Shown here: positions 54,813 through 63,893 of the stretch, piece by piece
How the letters are laid out: each line of letters opens with the position of its first letter
How positions within the stretch are numbered: position 1 is the first letter of the stretch
Assembly (NCBI RefSeq): GCF_029844725.1
Contig: NZ_JAOCKJ010000005.1
Span: 62,001-126,000, forward strand
From: Pantoea sp. GD03673
GTDB taxonomy: Bacteria > Pseudomonadota > Gammaproteobacteria > Enterobacterales > Enterobacteriaceae
DNA: 64,000 nt
Reading direction: 5' to 3'
The notes under the pieces: generated by a model
Told to the model about the DNA's origin: nothing
Databases searched by the model: none
What the model saw: only the letters and a program-made list of their open reading frames with translations
Made by a program: the position numbers and the translations under genes

Positions 54813-55931
54813 ATGACCGCTCCCAACGTAACCGCACGCATTCTGCGGTTGATTGTTGAAAATGCACCCATCAGTCAGTCAGACCTGAAAGTTCGCAGCG
54901 GACTGAGCATGTCGACCGTCTCACAGGCGACCAATCGCCTGCTGGCACAGGAGATTGTGCAGGAGCTGGGGCTGCGTCGTGTGTCGATGGGGCGGCCAAA
55001 AACCCTGCTGGGACTCAATCCCGATCGCGCCAGCGTGATTGGCATCCAGCTCAATGCGGAACGCAACCTGATCGTCATGACCGATCTCAGCGGTAATCTG
55101 CTGGGCGAACAGCAGATGCCGAAAGGGACTCTGACGCCACGCCAGCTTGGCGATGCGCTGGCGAAGTTCCTGCGCGGCGTTGAGGAGAAACGGGTCGGGG
55201 CGATTGGCCTGGCGCTGTCGGGTCTGGTCGATGCCGAAAACGGCTACTGCATCCGCTCCAAAGTGCTCGACTGGGACAACGTCCCGATTGCGCGACTGCT
55301 CGAAGAGCGCTTTTCGCTGCCGGTTTTTATTGAAAACGACGCCAACGCGATGGCGATGGCGGCGCTGGTGTTTGGTCAGCTTGGCAACGCCCAGTCAGCC
55401 GTGATCGCTACCTACGGCAAAGGGATCGGGGCGGGCATCATCCTGAATCGTCAGCTCTACCGCGGTCGTCACGGCAAAGCGGGGGAGATTGGCAACGGGC
55501 GGGTGGGCGACGGCTCGCTGCGTCTGCTGGAGGATGTCGCCTCATCACGCGCCATTCTTGAAAAGCTGGCTGAACAGGAACCGGTGGACGGCCTCACGTT
55601 GCAGGCGCTGGATCAGCGGCCTGCCCCCGAGGTGCTGGCGGTGCTGGAAGAGGCGGGACGCGAGCTGGGCATTTCACTGGCGAACCTGTCTGTGGCCTAC
55701 GATCCGGATGTGGTTTATCTGGCGATGGAGCCGCACATGGCGTCACGCATTCTGCTCGACCACATCACCCAGAGCTTCCAGGCTTACCGGCTTAAACTGA
55801 CGCCACATATGACGCCGCTGCAGTTCCTGACGGAATCGAACCGCATGTGGGCGCTGGGCGCGGCGGGTTTTGCCGTTAACCGGCTGCTCGATCTGCTGGC
55901 GGCGCAGGCCGACGAAGAGCCGGTGACCTGA
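54813..55931 (+). CDS. ROK-family transcriptional regulator, zinc motif absent
   Basis: A 372-residue NagC/Mlc-type repressor. Winged helix at about residues 8-65 (NAPISQSDLKVRSGLSMSTV), then a ROK sugar-binding domain with IGLALSGLVDAENG, FIENDANAMAMAA (ExDANxxA, about 170-182) and YGKGIGAGIIL (about 198-208). The canonical ROK motif with a zinc-binding His and three Cys is replaced by AGEIGNGRVGDGSLRLLEDVA (about 221-241), with Asn where the His should be and no Cys. It therefore probably has no sugar-kinase activity. Likely local repressor of the surrounding carbohydrate genes, induced by a sugar or sugar phosphate. Followed by a strong terminator. Confidence 0.88.
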   Translation: MTAPNVTARILRLIVENAPISQSDLKVRSGLSMSTVSQATNRLLAQEIVQELGLRRVSMGRPKTLLGLNPDRASVIGIQLNAERNLIVMTDLSGNLLGEQQMPKGTLTPRQLGDALAKFLRGVEEKRVGAIGLALSGLVDAENGYCIRSKVLDWDNVPIARLLEERFSLPVFIENDANAMAMAALVFGQLGNAQSAVIATYGKGIGAGIILNRQLYRGRHGKAGEIGNGRVGDGSLRLLEDVASSRAILEKLAEQEPVDGLTLQALDQRPAPEVLAVLEEAGRELGISLANLSVAYDPDVVYLAMEPHMASRILLDHITQSFQAYRLKLTPHMTPLQFLTESNRMWALGAAGFAVNRLLDLLAAQADEEPVT

Positions 55932-55945
55932 ATCACCTCCAGAAT

Positions 55946-55974
55946 AAAAAACGGGCGCCGCAGCGCCCGTTTTT
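55946..55974. terminator. Bidirectional intrinsic terminator
   Basis: Stem ACGGGCGC / GCGCCCGT with loop CGCA, flanked by A-run and T-run. It serves the ROK gene on the plus strand and the ABC ATPase gene on the minus strand. Confidence 0.93.
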
Positions 55975-55991
55975 GTTTCCCCGCGCTTCCC

Positions 55992-57083
55992 TTAGCGCAG
56001 GCGCAGTCCCTGCTCATCAAACAGCAGGCAGTGCGCGGCAGAAAAGCCCAGTTCAACCTGCGTACCCAGATCGCGCGTGGTCGCCTCGCGCTCTTCCACC
56101 ACCAGCATCTGCTCACGCCCGATATCCAGGTAGAGGTAATTGGTGTGCCCAAGCATCTCGCCGTAGGCCAGCTCGCCGTGAAAGCGTAAAGCGTCCGGCG
56201 TCTGCGCGGCTGGCTGGAAATGTTCAGGACGGATGCCCAGCGTCACGGTTTGCCCCTCGCGGCAATCGGCGGCGATTTTCAGTACCAGCCCCTCAATCTT
56301 CAGTTCCGGCACCCGCAACTGCACTTCCCCCTCGCCCGTCGCGCTGATTTCCGCCCGCAGGAAGTTCATTTTTGGCGAACCGATAAAACCGGCCACAAAC
56401 AGGTTATCCGGGTCGTGATAGAGCGTCAGCGGTGCGCCAACCTGCTCAATGCGGCCCTGACGCAGCACCACAATGCGGTCAGCCAGCGTCATCGCCTCCA
56501 GCTGATCGTGGGTAACGTAAATCATGGTGTTGCCGAGCGAGGCGTGCAGCCGGGCAATCTCAATCCGCATCTGCAGGCGCAGCTCGGCATCCAGGTTAGA
56601 GAGGGGTTCATCGAACAGGAAAATACGCGGATGACGGATAATTGCCCGCCCAATTGCCACGCGCTGCCGCTGCCCGCCTGAGAGTGCGCGTGGCAGGCGA
56701 TCGAGCAGTTCGGTGAGATGCAGACGGTCGGCCGTCCGGGCAATCGCCTCGTTGATTTCCGCTTTGGGCTTTTTCATCACTTCCAGCGGATAGGCCAGGT
56801 TACCGCGCACCGTCATGTTGGGGTAGAGCGCATAAGACTGAAACACCATGGCGATGCCGCGCTCGGTGGCAGGCTGCCGGGTCATGTCCTGCTCTTCAAT
56901 CAGCAACTGCCCGCTGCTGATCTCCTCCAGTCCGGCGATCATCCGCAGCAGCGTCGATTTACCGCAGCCGGATGGCCCGACAAACACCACAAATTCACCG
57001 CTGTTAATCGTCAGATCGATGCCATGAATGACATTCACGTGTTCATATGACTTCTTCACATTCTGCAAACGCAGGCTGGTCAT
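55992..57083 (-). CDS. Carbohydrate ABC importer ATPase (MalK/UgpC family)
   Basis: A 363-residue ATP-binding protein of the CUT1 type. Walker [10 protein letters not shown] (residues 36-44), Q-loop in [13 protein letters not shown], signature [14 protein letters not shown] (about 134), Walker [13 protein letters not shown] and H-loop [17 protein letters not shown]-terminal regulatory OB/TOBE domain (about 235-363) is present, as in MalK and UgpC. It should energise the two permeases encoded on the opposite strand at 59.6-61.3 kb. The GNAT gene lies 12 bases upstream in the same direction. Confidence 0.94.
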   Translation of the reverse strand: MTSLRLQNVKKSYEHVNVIHGIDLTINSGEFVVFVGPSGCGKSTLLRMIAGLEEISSGQLLIEEQDMTRQPATERGIAMVFQSYALYPNMTVRGNLAYPLEVMKKPKAEINEAIARTADRLHLTELLDRLPRALSGGQRQRVAIGRAIIRHPRIFLFDEPLSNLDAELRLQMRIEIARLHASLGNTMIYVTHDQLEAMTLADRIVVLRQGRIEQVGAPLTLYHDPDNLFVAGFIGSPKMNFLRAEISATGEGEVQLRVPELKIEGLVLKIAADCREGQTVTLGIRPEHFQPAAQTPDALRFHGELAYGEMLGHTNYLYLDIGREQMLVVEEREATTRDLGTQVELGFSAAHCLLFDEQGLRLR

Positions 57084-57095
57084 CGGCTACCTCAC

Positions 57096-57695
57096 TCAGA
57101 GTAACTGGCCCATGTAGATGGCGTTGCTGCGCAGGATCGGGGTAAACCCCATGCGCGCATAGAAGGCACAGACCTGCTCGTTCTGCAGGCTGACGCCGAG
57201 ATGGACACCGCTGACGCCCGCCGCCCGCAGCGCCGCCAGCTCATGCTCAATCATCCGTCGGCCCCAGCCGCCTTTCTGCGCTGCGGGCAGCAGATTGATA
57301 TGCAGGTGCGCGGGCCACTGCGTCACCAGGTTCTCAGCGGCCTGGTCCGGATGGCGTATTGCGTCGAGCACTTTGCTGTCGAGCGGGGCGCTGGCGGGGC
57401 GATCGCGGTATTTCTCCTGCAACAACGGCCACCATTCGGCCTGGAGCTGTGCTTCAAACGCACGGGTATCGGGTGCAGCGACCACATAACCCTGGACCTC
57501 CCCGTCCCGCTCCAGCACAAAGGCGAAGTCAGGCGCGAAGCGTGCATAGGGCACGGCAAAACGCTGGCCGGGATAGTCAGGATCGGAGTAGAGCGTGCGG
57601 GCATCGCCGCCCGCATCGGCTGTTTCCAGGCAGATGCGGTAGAGCGCCGGAAAGTCCGCCAGCGTGGCCGGACGAATGACACCTTGATTCGCCAT
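57096..57695 (-). CDS. GNAT-family N-acetyltransferase
   Basis: A 199-residue acetyltransferase. The acetyl-CoA motif A is in AQKGGWGRRMIEHELAAL (about 138-155), where GGWGRR plays the part of the Q/RxxGxG/A loop. N-terminal region VIRPATLADFPALYRICLET is typical. A C-terminal GVHLGVSLQNEQVCAFYARMGF segment is also GNAT-like. It resembles the GNAT domain found with O-GlcNAcase-like proteins and sugar loci. It precedes the ABC ATPase in one operon, so it may acetylate an amino sugar made from the imported substrate, but this is inference. Confidence 0.82.
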   Translation of the reverse strand: MANQGVIRPATLADFPALYRICLETADAGGDARTLYSDPDYPGQRFAVPYARFAPDFAFVLERDGEVQGYVVAAPDTRAFEAQLQAEWWPLLQEKYRDRPASAPLDSKVLDAIRHPDQAAENLVTQWPAHLHINLLPAAQKGGWGRRMIEHELAALRAAGVSGVHLGVSLQNEQVCAFYARMGFTPILRSNAIYMGQLL

Positions 57696-58245
57696 GGTGA
57701 ATTCTCGTGAGTGAGTGAACCGGTCAGGGATTGAACAGATCCGCAGGTGAAAGTTACGTTAATGAAAGTGGACTTAGTTTTCAAGATAGAATAATTACCT
57801 TATCGCACTAACGCAGGCGGTTCGGCAACGTTTACCGGCATCGGGATGCACAACTGTGATCGCCAGCACGCCCGCAGGGCGGCGGCCGGAGGCGGATCCA
57901 CGGCCAGTGAAAAGAGAAAAGTGTGAGCGTGATAGGATTTTCGTATGCTTTATCAGGACGTTATTCTGCGATGATCGCGCTGGCATCTCCTGCTACCGAA
58001 AAAGCTATGGGCGACGTGCCGTGACAGGTATTGGCATAAAAGCCAGCGGGCTGTGCTGCCGTTCGCGTCATATTGCTGTTTATTTGCGCGTGCTCACAGC
58101 ATTGCAATTCCGCCTGCAGGCTGTTTGACTTTATTTTTTTATTAAAGTAAGTATGAGTGAGTGCGTTTGTGTGCGGCTGCAGCCTGAAGGATGTCAGGCG
58201 GTGAGATGAAAGGATGCCGATCCTGGTCTGAAGAAGGTGAGCATA
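57696..58245. other. Divergent control region GNAT-ATPase / binding protein operons
   Basis: A 550-base divergent gap that should hold promoters for both transport operons. An AT-rich dyad lies at 58128-58148 (listed separately). No gene is convincing here. Composition is otherwise ordinary. Confidence 0.5.
58128..58148. promoter_or_regulatory. AT-rich dyad, candidate operator for the ROK regulator
   Basis: ACTTTA and TAAAGT form an inverted repeat separated by 9 bases of mostly T, about 100 bases before the binding-protein gene. AT-rich dyads of this size are typical for NagC/Mlc-type repressors. I did not find a second clear copy. Confidence 0.35.
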
Positions 58246-59577
58246 ATGTCTGTTTCCTCCGTTCGTTCGTTCCGAATTCGCAATGTGGGTCGGCTGCTGG
58301 CAGCAGGCCTGCTGGCGGGCAGTCTCTCTCATGCCGTCCACGCCGCTGTCACTCTGAATGAGTGGGATATCTACAACTACCCGGAGCAGACTGCTGCGGT
58401 GGATGAAGGAATTAAAGCGTTTTCACAGCAGAATCCCGGCATCGTGATTAACCGCTCTGTTCACTCCTTTGAAGATACCCGTATTCCGCTGAAGCTGGCG
58501 CTGACCGCAGGAGATGGCCCGCAGATCGCGCAGGTCAACCAGGGGGGCGGTGATATGGGCTCGCTGGTTAAAGATAAGCTGCTGCTGCCGCTCGACAGCT
58601 ATGCCGCCAGCAATGGCTGGACCACCCGCTTCCCGGACTCGATTCTGAAACGTAACCGCTGGTCAGACAGCGGCGAGTTTGGCAGCGGCAAGCTGTATGG
58701 CATCGCCAGCCTGGGCGAGATGGTGGGGCTCTATTACAACAAAGCGCTGCTGGATAAAGCCGGTATTGCGGTGCCGAAAACGCTGGCTGAGCTGGAAAGC
58801 GCCATGGCGAAGCTGAAACAGCAGGGCACCGCGCCGATGATGCTCGGCCTGCTGGATGGCAACATGGGCCAGCAGCTGCTCAGCACCCTGTGGCAGGCGC
58901 AGATTGAGAGCCACGACCGCAAGACGCTGGATAATCTGATTTACGATGTGGGCGGCACTTTCAAAGACAGCAAGCTGGTCAATGCCGCCACCATGATGAA
59001 GAGCTGGACCGACAAAGGGTACTTCTTCCCCGGCTTCCAGGGCATTGGTCACGACGATGCCGCGACACTGTTCCAGAACGGCCAGGCCGCCTTCCTCGTG
59101 AGCGGCACCTGGTATCTCGGCCAGTTTAAAGACAACAAAGATATTCACTTCGCTGCGATGCCTGCCGGTGACGGTGTGAAGCAGCCGCTGATGGTGGGCG
59201 GCACCGATCTGGCGTTCTCTGTCACCAGCACCGCCAAAGGCAAAGAGCAGCAGGATGCTGCGGCGAAGTTCATCAACTATATGGTCTCTGATGCCATGGC
59301 GGACCGCTGGCTGAAGGTGGGCTTCCTGCCCGCCAGCACCAACAAAGCGGCCAAAATGCCAGCGGATAATCCGCTGCTGGCAGAGGCGTATCAGGTCTGG
59401 CTGACGCTCAATGATTACGATGGTCTGGGTCACTATGTGGACTGGGCGACACCGACGATGAATGCCGAGCTGAACCAGAACGTCCAGCTACTGCTGGCGG
59501 GTCGTCAGACCGCCGATCAGATGGTGGTAAATTTTGATAACAACTATCAGCGTTACCTCAAAACACTGAAGCATTAA
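58246..59577 (+). CDS. Sugar ABC transporter substrate-binding protein
   Basis: A 443-residue periplasmic binding protein of the CUT1 (MalE-like) family. Signal peptide to about residue 33 ([10 protein letters not shown]), with no lipobox Cys, so it should be free in the periplasm. Typical landmarks are [20 protein letters not shown] (about 83), [24 protein letters not shown] and [14 protein letters not shown]. It delivers an oligosaccharide to the permeases encoded next. The ATG was chosen at 8 bases from AAGAAGG; an upstream GTG in the same frame overlaps that site. A GC-rich hairpin follows the stop. Confidence 0.92.
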   Translation: MSVSSVRSFRIRNVGRLLAAGLLAGSLSHAVHAAVTLNEWDIYNYPEQTAAVDEGIKAFSQQNPGIVINRSVHSFEDTRIPLKLALTAGDGPQIAQVNQGGGDMGSLVKDKLLLPLDSYAASNGWTTRFPDSILKRNRWSDSGEFGSGKLYGIASLGEMVGLYYNKALLDKAGIAVPKTLAELESAMAKLKQQGTAPMMLGLLDGNMGQQLLSTLWQAQIESHDRKTLDNLIYDVGGTFKDSKLVNAATMMKSWTDKGYFFPGFQGIGHDDAATLFQNGQAAFLVSGTWYLGQFKDNKDIHFAAMPAGDGVKQPLMVGGTDLAFSVTSTAKGKEQQDAAAKFINYMVSDAMADRWLKVGFLPASTNKAAKMPADNPLLAEAYQVWLTLNDYDGLGHYVDWATPTMNAELNQNVQLLLAGRQTADQMVVNFDNNYQRYLKTLKH

Positions 59578-59582
59578 GCCGG

Positions 59583-59605
59583 AGGCCCGGCGAACAGCCG
59601 GGCCT
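59583..59605 (+). other. Stable hairpin between binding-protein and permease genes
   Basis: AGGCCCGGC / GCCGGGCCT with a 5-base loop, directly after the binding-protein stop. No T-run. In malE-malF and similar operons such structures protect the upstream message and give more binding protein than permease. Confidence 0.75.
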
Positions 59606-59634
59606 GAGCATCGTTATGAACCACGAGTAGGGCT

Positions 59635-60507
59635 ATGTTGAATTTAAGCGGCTGGCGTAATTTTCTCTATGTGCTGCCTGCGGTGCTGGTCTATGCGGTG
59701 TTTCTGCTATTCCCGCTGCTGGCCTCGCTGGGCATCAGTTTTACCGAGTGGGACGGGACTTCGCTGCCGGTATTCAGTGGCGTCAGCAACTACCTGCGAA
59801 TGTTCAGCGATCCGGTATTCTGGATTGCGCTGGGCAATAACGCCATCCTGATGCTGTTCTATACCCTGCTACCGATCGGCGTCGGCCTGCTGCTCTGTAG
59901 TTTTCTGTATGACACGCGCAACAACAGCGAACGCAGCGTGCTGCGCATTCTCTTTTTCCTGCCCTACATCATGCCGATGGCGGTGCTGGGCGTGGTGTGG
60001 CGCTGGCTCTACAACCCGGCGTTTGGGCCGATCGACCAGATCTTACGTGCGATTGGCCTGCCACAGCTGGCGCTCTCCTGGCTGGGTGATTTTACCTGGG
60101 CGCTGCCTGCTGTCGGGCTGGTCGCTACCTGGTACTTCTTCGGTTTCTGCCTGGTGCTCTTTATGGCGGGTCTGCAGCGCATGGATCCCTCTCTGCTGGA
60201 AGCGGCGGATCTGGATGGCTCGTCACGTCGCCAGAAGTTTATGCGCATTACACTGCCTGGCCTGCGGCCCGAGCTGCGGATTGCGCTGCTGCTGACGGTG
60301 ATCGCCAGCCTGAAAGCCTTTGATCTGGTCTATGTGATGACGCAGGGCGGGCCGGGCACCTCCACCATGGTCACCAACATCTTCATGTATAAGCAGGGCT
60401 TTGACCTGCACTACTTTGGCTACGCTTCGTCGGTGGCGGTGTTCAGCATGATCATCGTTTTAGGCATTAACTATCTGATCCATCTGGCCTTAAAGGAGCG
60501 TTACTGA
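59635..60507 (+). CDS. Sugar ABC transporter permease (MalF-like)
   Basis: A 290-residue inner membrane permease with six predicted helices. The EAA loop that contacts the ATPase is EAADLDGSSRRQKFMRITLP (about residues 190-209). Starts MLNLSGWRNFLYVLPAVLVY. It forms the heterodimeric channel with the next gene product. The stop overlaps the start of the following permease by one base. Confidence 0.93.
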   Translation: MLNLSGWRNFLYVLPAVLVYAVFLLFPLLASLGISFTEWDGTSLPVFSGVSNYLRMFSDPVFWIALGNNAILMLFYTLLPIGVGLLLCSFLYDTRNNSERSVLRILFFLPYIMPMAVLGVVWRWLYNPAFGPIDQILRAIGLPQLALSWLGDFTWALPAVGLVATWYFFGFCLVLFMAGLQRMDPSLLEAADLDGSSRRQKFMRITLPGLRPELRIALLLTVIASLKAFDLVYVMTQGGPGTSTMVTNIFMYKQGFDLHYFGYASSVAVFSMIIVLGINYLIHLALKERY

Positions 60508-61322
60508 TGCGAAGCACGCCGGTAATTTCACGCGCGCTGATCTGGATCGTGGCGCTGATGACGATTCTGCCGTTTCTGATGGCGCTGATGACATCGTTTA
60601 AAACCCAGATGGAGCTGTTTCAGGGGGTTTTCACGCTGCCCGCTTCGCTGAATTTCAAAAACTACCTGACCGCCTGGCAGCAGGGACACTTCAACGTCTA
60701 CTTCCTTAACTCGGTGCTGGTGGTGATCCCGGTGGTGCTGTTCAGCGTGCTGCTCGGCATTCTGGCCGGATTCGGGTTCGCCGGGCTGAAGATCCCCGGC
60801 AAAAAAGTGATTGGGGCGATGCTGGCACTGGGCATGGTGCTGCCGAGTGAAGCCTTTATCATTCCGCTCTATCACGAGCTGCGCTGGATGGGGCTGACCA
60901 ACACCTATCTGGCGCTGATCCTGCCGCAAATCGCCCTGTCGCTGCCCTTTACCACGCTGATGATCGCCAGTGCTTTTCAGCAGGTGCCGAAAGAGCTGGT
61001 GGAGGCGGCGGTAATGGATGGGGCGTCGCGGGTCAAAATTCTGTGGGGCATTCTGGTGCCCGCCATCTGGCCGACCCTGTCGACGCTGGGGCTGCTGCTG
61101 TTTATCTGGACCTGGAATGAGTTCCTGATCCCCCTGATTCTGGTCAACAAGGATGAGCTGCGCACGCTGCCCATTGGCATGATGTTTTTCCAGAACAAAA
61201 ACACCATCGACATTCCGGTGCTGATGGCGGGCGCGATGATTGTGATTATGCCGCTTATCGTGGTGTTCCTGATTTTCCAGCGCAAGTTTATCAGCGGCGT
61301 TACCGAAGGCGCTGTGAAGTAA
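60507..61322 (+). CDS. Sugar ABC transporter permease (MalG-like)
   Basis: A 271-residue inner membrane permease with six predicted helices. EAA loop: EAAVMDGASRVKILWGILVP (about residues 168-187). The stretch ALGMVLPSEAFIIPLYHELR and the C-terminal FQRKFISGVTEGAVK are typical of CUT1 MalG-like proteins. It pairs with the upstream MalF-like permease and the UgpC-like ATPase encoded on the opposite strand. The GH28 gene follows after 100 bases, probably in the same transcript. Confidence 0.93.
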   Translation: MRSTPVISRALIWIVALMTILPFLMALMTSFKTQMELFQGVFTLPASLNFKNYLTAWQQGHFNVYFLNSVLVVIPVVLFSVLLGILAGFGFAGLKIPGKKVIGAMLALGMVLPSEAFIIPLYHELRWMGLTNTYLALILPQIALSLPFTTLMIASAFQQVPKELVEAAVMDGASRVKILWGILVPAIWPTLSTLGLLLFIWTWNEFLIPLILVNKDELRTLPIGMMFFQNKNTIDIPVLMAGAMIVIMPLIVVFLIFQRKFISGVTEGAVK

Positions 61323-61422
61323 TGTGTGACGTTCCGCACGAAACGGCGCACTGGCGATCAGACGAAGGTTTGCCAAGCCGCCGCGTGCTGAAATTCCTCT
61401 TCCTCAATCCTGCGGGAGACGC

Positions 61423-62757
61423 ATGATGCACCTTTCCCTTGCTGATTTTCACCCTGTCGCCGATGGCGAAACCCTGGACACCGCCGTGCTGCAACGCGCC
61501 CTGGACCAGATTGCGGCGGCGGGCGGTGGTCGTCTGACCTTGCCAGCCGGGCGTTATCGCAGCGGCTGCCTGAATCTGCCCTCTGATGTTGAGCTGCACC
61601 TTGAAGCGGGTGCGGTACTGATCGCCAGTCATCGGCTGGCCGACTACCAGGCCGTGCAGGCGCTGAGCTGTGCTGAGAAGTCCCACAACGTGCTGCTTTA
61701 TGCGCTGGGCCAGCGCAATATCACCATCAGCGGCACCGGGTGTATTGATGGCGAGGGGGACGCCTGGTTTGCTGCTGAACGTGATGAGCAGGGCTATCGC
61801 CTGCCGCGTGCCGACCGGCCGCGCATCATTGTGTTTGAAGATTGCGAGCAGGTGACGCTGACCGCCTTTACCATCGTGCAGGCACCGATGTGGACAGTGC
61901 ATCTGGTGAGTTGCCGCCATGTTCACATCGACCACCTCACCATCGACAACGCCATGACCATGCCGAATACCGATGCCCTCGACATCGACAGCTGCGAAGC
62001 GGTGTTTGTCAGCAACAGCTACCTCAGCGCCGCCGATGATGCCATCTGCATCAAAACCACCCACAAACCGGCCGCGCTGCGGCGTCCGGCACGGCAGATT
62101 ATGATCACCAACTGCCTGCTGCGCAGCTACAGCTGCGCCTTTAAAATCGGCACCGAAACCTGGGATGATGTGGAAGATGTCACGGTAACCGGCTGCACTA
62201 TTTTTGATTCGAACCACGGCATTGGCATTCTGTCACGGGACGGCGGCGCGATGCGTCGTCTGCTGTTCAGTAATCTGACCTTTGCCTGCCACCACGCGCC
62301 ACCCTGTCACTGGGGCAAAGCCGATCCGCTGCATATTTCGGTGCGCCGCCGCGATCCCGCGATCACGCCCGGCAGGGTGGAGCAGGTGCAGTTCAGTAAC
62401 ATGACGGGTGTGGCGGAAGGGGCGATTAACCTGCATGCGGCAGAGCCAGGCTGGATACGCGATGTGGTGATCAGCCAGTTGCAGATGCGGCAGACCGTGG
62501 CGCAGGTTGCACAGGGGCATTACGACGTGCGACCGCCCTGTAATCCGGACTCGCCGACCGGCATGGGGCTGGATAACGCCTACCGGCTTGACCCGAAAAC
62601 CGGTGAAGCCTTTGGGGTAGAGCGTTATCCCGGCGGACTGCCGGGCCTGTTCGCATCCGGGGTAGAGAATCTGCAACTGCACAGCCTGGTGATATCACGT
62701 CCGGCGCCGTTGCCGCCAGGCTGGCACCCTGAGTGCGTGGTGCAGTTGCCAGCGTGA
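61423..62757 (+). CDS. GH28-family glycosidase without signal peptide
   Basis: A 444-residue right-handed beta-helix protein of glycoside hydrolase family 28 (polygalacturonases, exo-polygalacturonosidases, rhamnogalacturonases). Catalytic landmarks: NTDALDI (about residues 184-190, for NTD), SAADDAICIK (about 203-212, the paired Asp) and SNHGIGIL (about 264-271, the catalytic His region). No signal peptide is seen, so it is probably cytoplasmic and acts on imported oligosaccharides. Two start codons in a row; the second is 7 bases from GGGAG, the first 4. Its stop is one base from the stop of the convergent dehydrogenase gene. Exact substrate unknown; galacturonate- or rhamnose-containing oligomers are likely. 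Confidence 0.88.
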   Translation: MMHLSLADFHPVADGETLDTAVLQRALDQIAAAGGGRLTLPAGRYRSGCLNLPSDVELHLEAGAVLIASHRLADYQAVQALSCAEKSHNVLLYALGQRNITISGTGCIDGEGDAWFAAERDEQGYRLPRADRPRIIVFEDCEQVTLTAFTIVQAPMWTVHLVSCRHVHIDHLTIDNAMTMPNTDALDIDSCEAVFVSNSYLSAADDAICIKTTHKPAALRRPARQIMITNCLLRSYSCAFKIGTETWDDVEDVTVTGCTIFDSNHGIGILSRDGGAMRRLLFSNLTFACHHAPPCHWGKADPLHISVRRRDPAITPGRVEQVQFSNMTGVAEGAINLHAAEPGWIRDVVISQLQMRQTVAQVAQGHYDVRPPCNPDSPTGMGLDNAYRLDPKTGEAFGVERYPGGLPGLFASGVENLQLHSLVISRPAPLPPGWHPECVVQLPA

Positions 62758-62758
62758 T

Positions 62759-63829
62759 TTACAGCGCGGCGGCGATGGCTGCACCGAGCTGTTCGGTGCT
62801 GGCGCTGCCGCCGAGATCGCGCGTCAGATGCTGGCCCGCCGCCAGCGTGCGTTCAATCGCCTCTAACACGGCATCACCCGCCGCTTTGTAGCCAAGGTGC
62901 TCCAGCATCATCGCTCCGCACCAGATCTGCCCGATGGGATTGGCGACGCCTTTGCCAGCGATATCTGGTGCAGAGCCGTGAACCGGCTCAAACAGGCTGG
63001 GGAACAGGCCTTCCGGGTTGATGTTAGCCGAGGGCGCAATGCCGATGGTGCCGGTACAGGCCGGACCCAGGTCGGAGAGGATATCGCCAAACAGGTTGCT
63101 GGCGACCACCACATCAAACCAGTCCGGGTGCAGCACGAAGTTAGCGGTGAGAATATCGATGTGATATTTATCGACGCGAACCTCGGGGAACTGACCGGAC
63201 ATGGCTTCGACGCGGCTGTCCCAGTAAGGCATGGTGATGGCGATGCCGTTAGATTTGGTGGCGGAGGTCAGGTGCTTCTTTGGCCGGCTCTGCGCCAGCT
63301 GATAAGCAAACTTCAGGATGCGATCGACGCCGGTGCGCGTCATCACCGTTTCCTGAATCACCACTTCACGATCGGTGCCGGGGAACATCGTCCCCCCCAC
63401 GCTGGAATATTCGCCTTCGGTGTTTTCGCGCACCACATAAAAGTCGATATCGCCGGGCTGACGATTTGCCAGCGGTGCTTTGACGCCGGGCATCAGTCGC
63501 ACCGGACGCAGATTGACGTATTGATCGAACTCCCGGCGGAACTGCAGCAGCGAGCCCCAGAGTGAAACGTGGTCGGGCACCACGTCAGGCCAGCCCACCG
63601 CACCAAAGTAAATCGCATCAAAGGCTTTCAGCTGCGGGAACCAGTCGTCAGGCAGCATTTTGCCATGCTGCTGCCAGTAGTCGGCACTGGCGTAATCGAA
63701 CCACTCCCAGCGCAGCGGAATGTTGAATTTCTCTGCGGCCGCATTCATTACGCGGACGCCTTCCGGCATGACTTCTTTGCCAATGCCGTCGCCAGGGATG
63801 ACGGCAATACGGTGAATTTTGTCAGTCAC
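62759..63829 (-). CDS. Decarboxylating D-malate/tartrate dehydrogenase (DmlA-like)
   Basis: A 356-residue member of the isocitrate/isopropylmalate dehydrogenase family, nearest to D-malate dehydrogenase DmlA (YeaU, 361 residues) and tartrate dehydrogenase. Landmarks: IAVIPGDGIGKEV at the start, DHVSLWGSLLQFRREFDQYVNLRP (substrate loop), YVVRENTEGEYSSVGG, and SNLFGDILSDLGPACTGTIGIAPSANI with the metal-binding Asp residues. It converts D-malate (or tartrate) to pyruvate with NAD+ and CO2 release. The start is the GTG with AAAGG 6 bases upstream; the frame runs 27 codons further without homology. Divergent from a LysR gene, as dmlA is from dmlR in E. coli. Confidence 0.92.
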   Translation of the reverse strand: MTDKIHRIAVIPGDGIGKEVMPEGVRVMNAAAEKFNIPLRWEWFDYASADYWQQHGKMLPDDWFPQLKAFDAIYFGAVGWPDVVPDHVSLWGSLLQFRREFDQYVNLRPVRLMPGVKAPLANRQPGDIDFYVVRENTEGEYSSVGGTMFPGTDREVVIQETVMTRTGVDRILKFAYQLAQSRPKKHLTSATKSNGIAITMPYWDSRVEAMSGQFPEVRVDKYHIDILTANFVLHPDWFDVVVASNLFGDILSDLGPACTGTIGIAPSANINPEGLFPSLFEPVHGSAPDIAGKGVANPIGQIWCGAMMLEHLGYKAAGDAVLEAIERTLAAGQHLTRDLGGSASTEQLGAAIAAAL

Positions 63830-63893
63830 AGGGTACCTTTCCGGTTGATGTTCGAATTGTGTACGCAGTATAACTGTCGATTCCGGGGAAATA

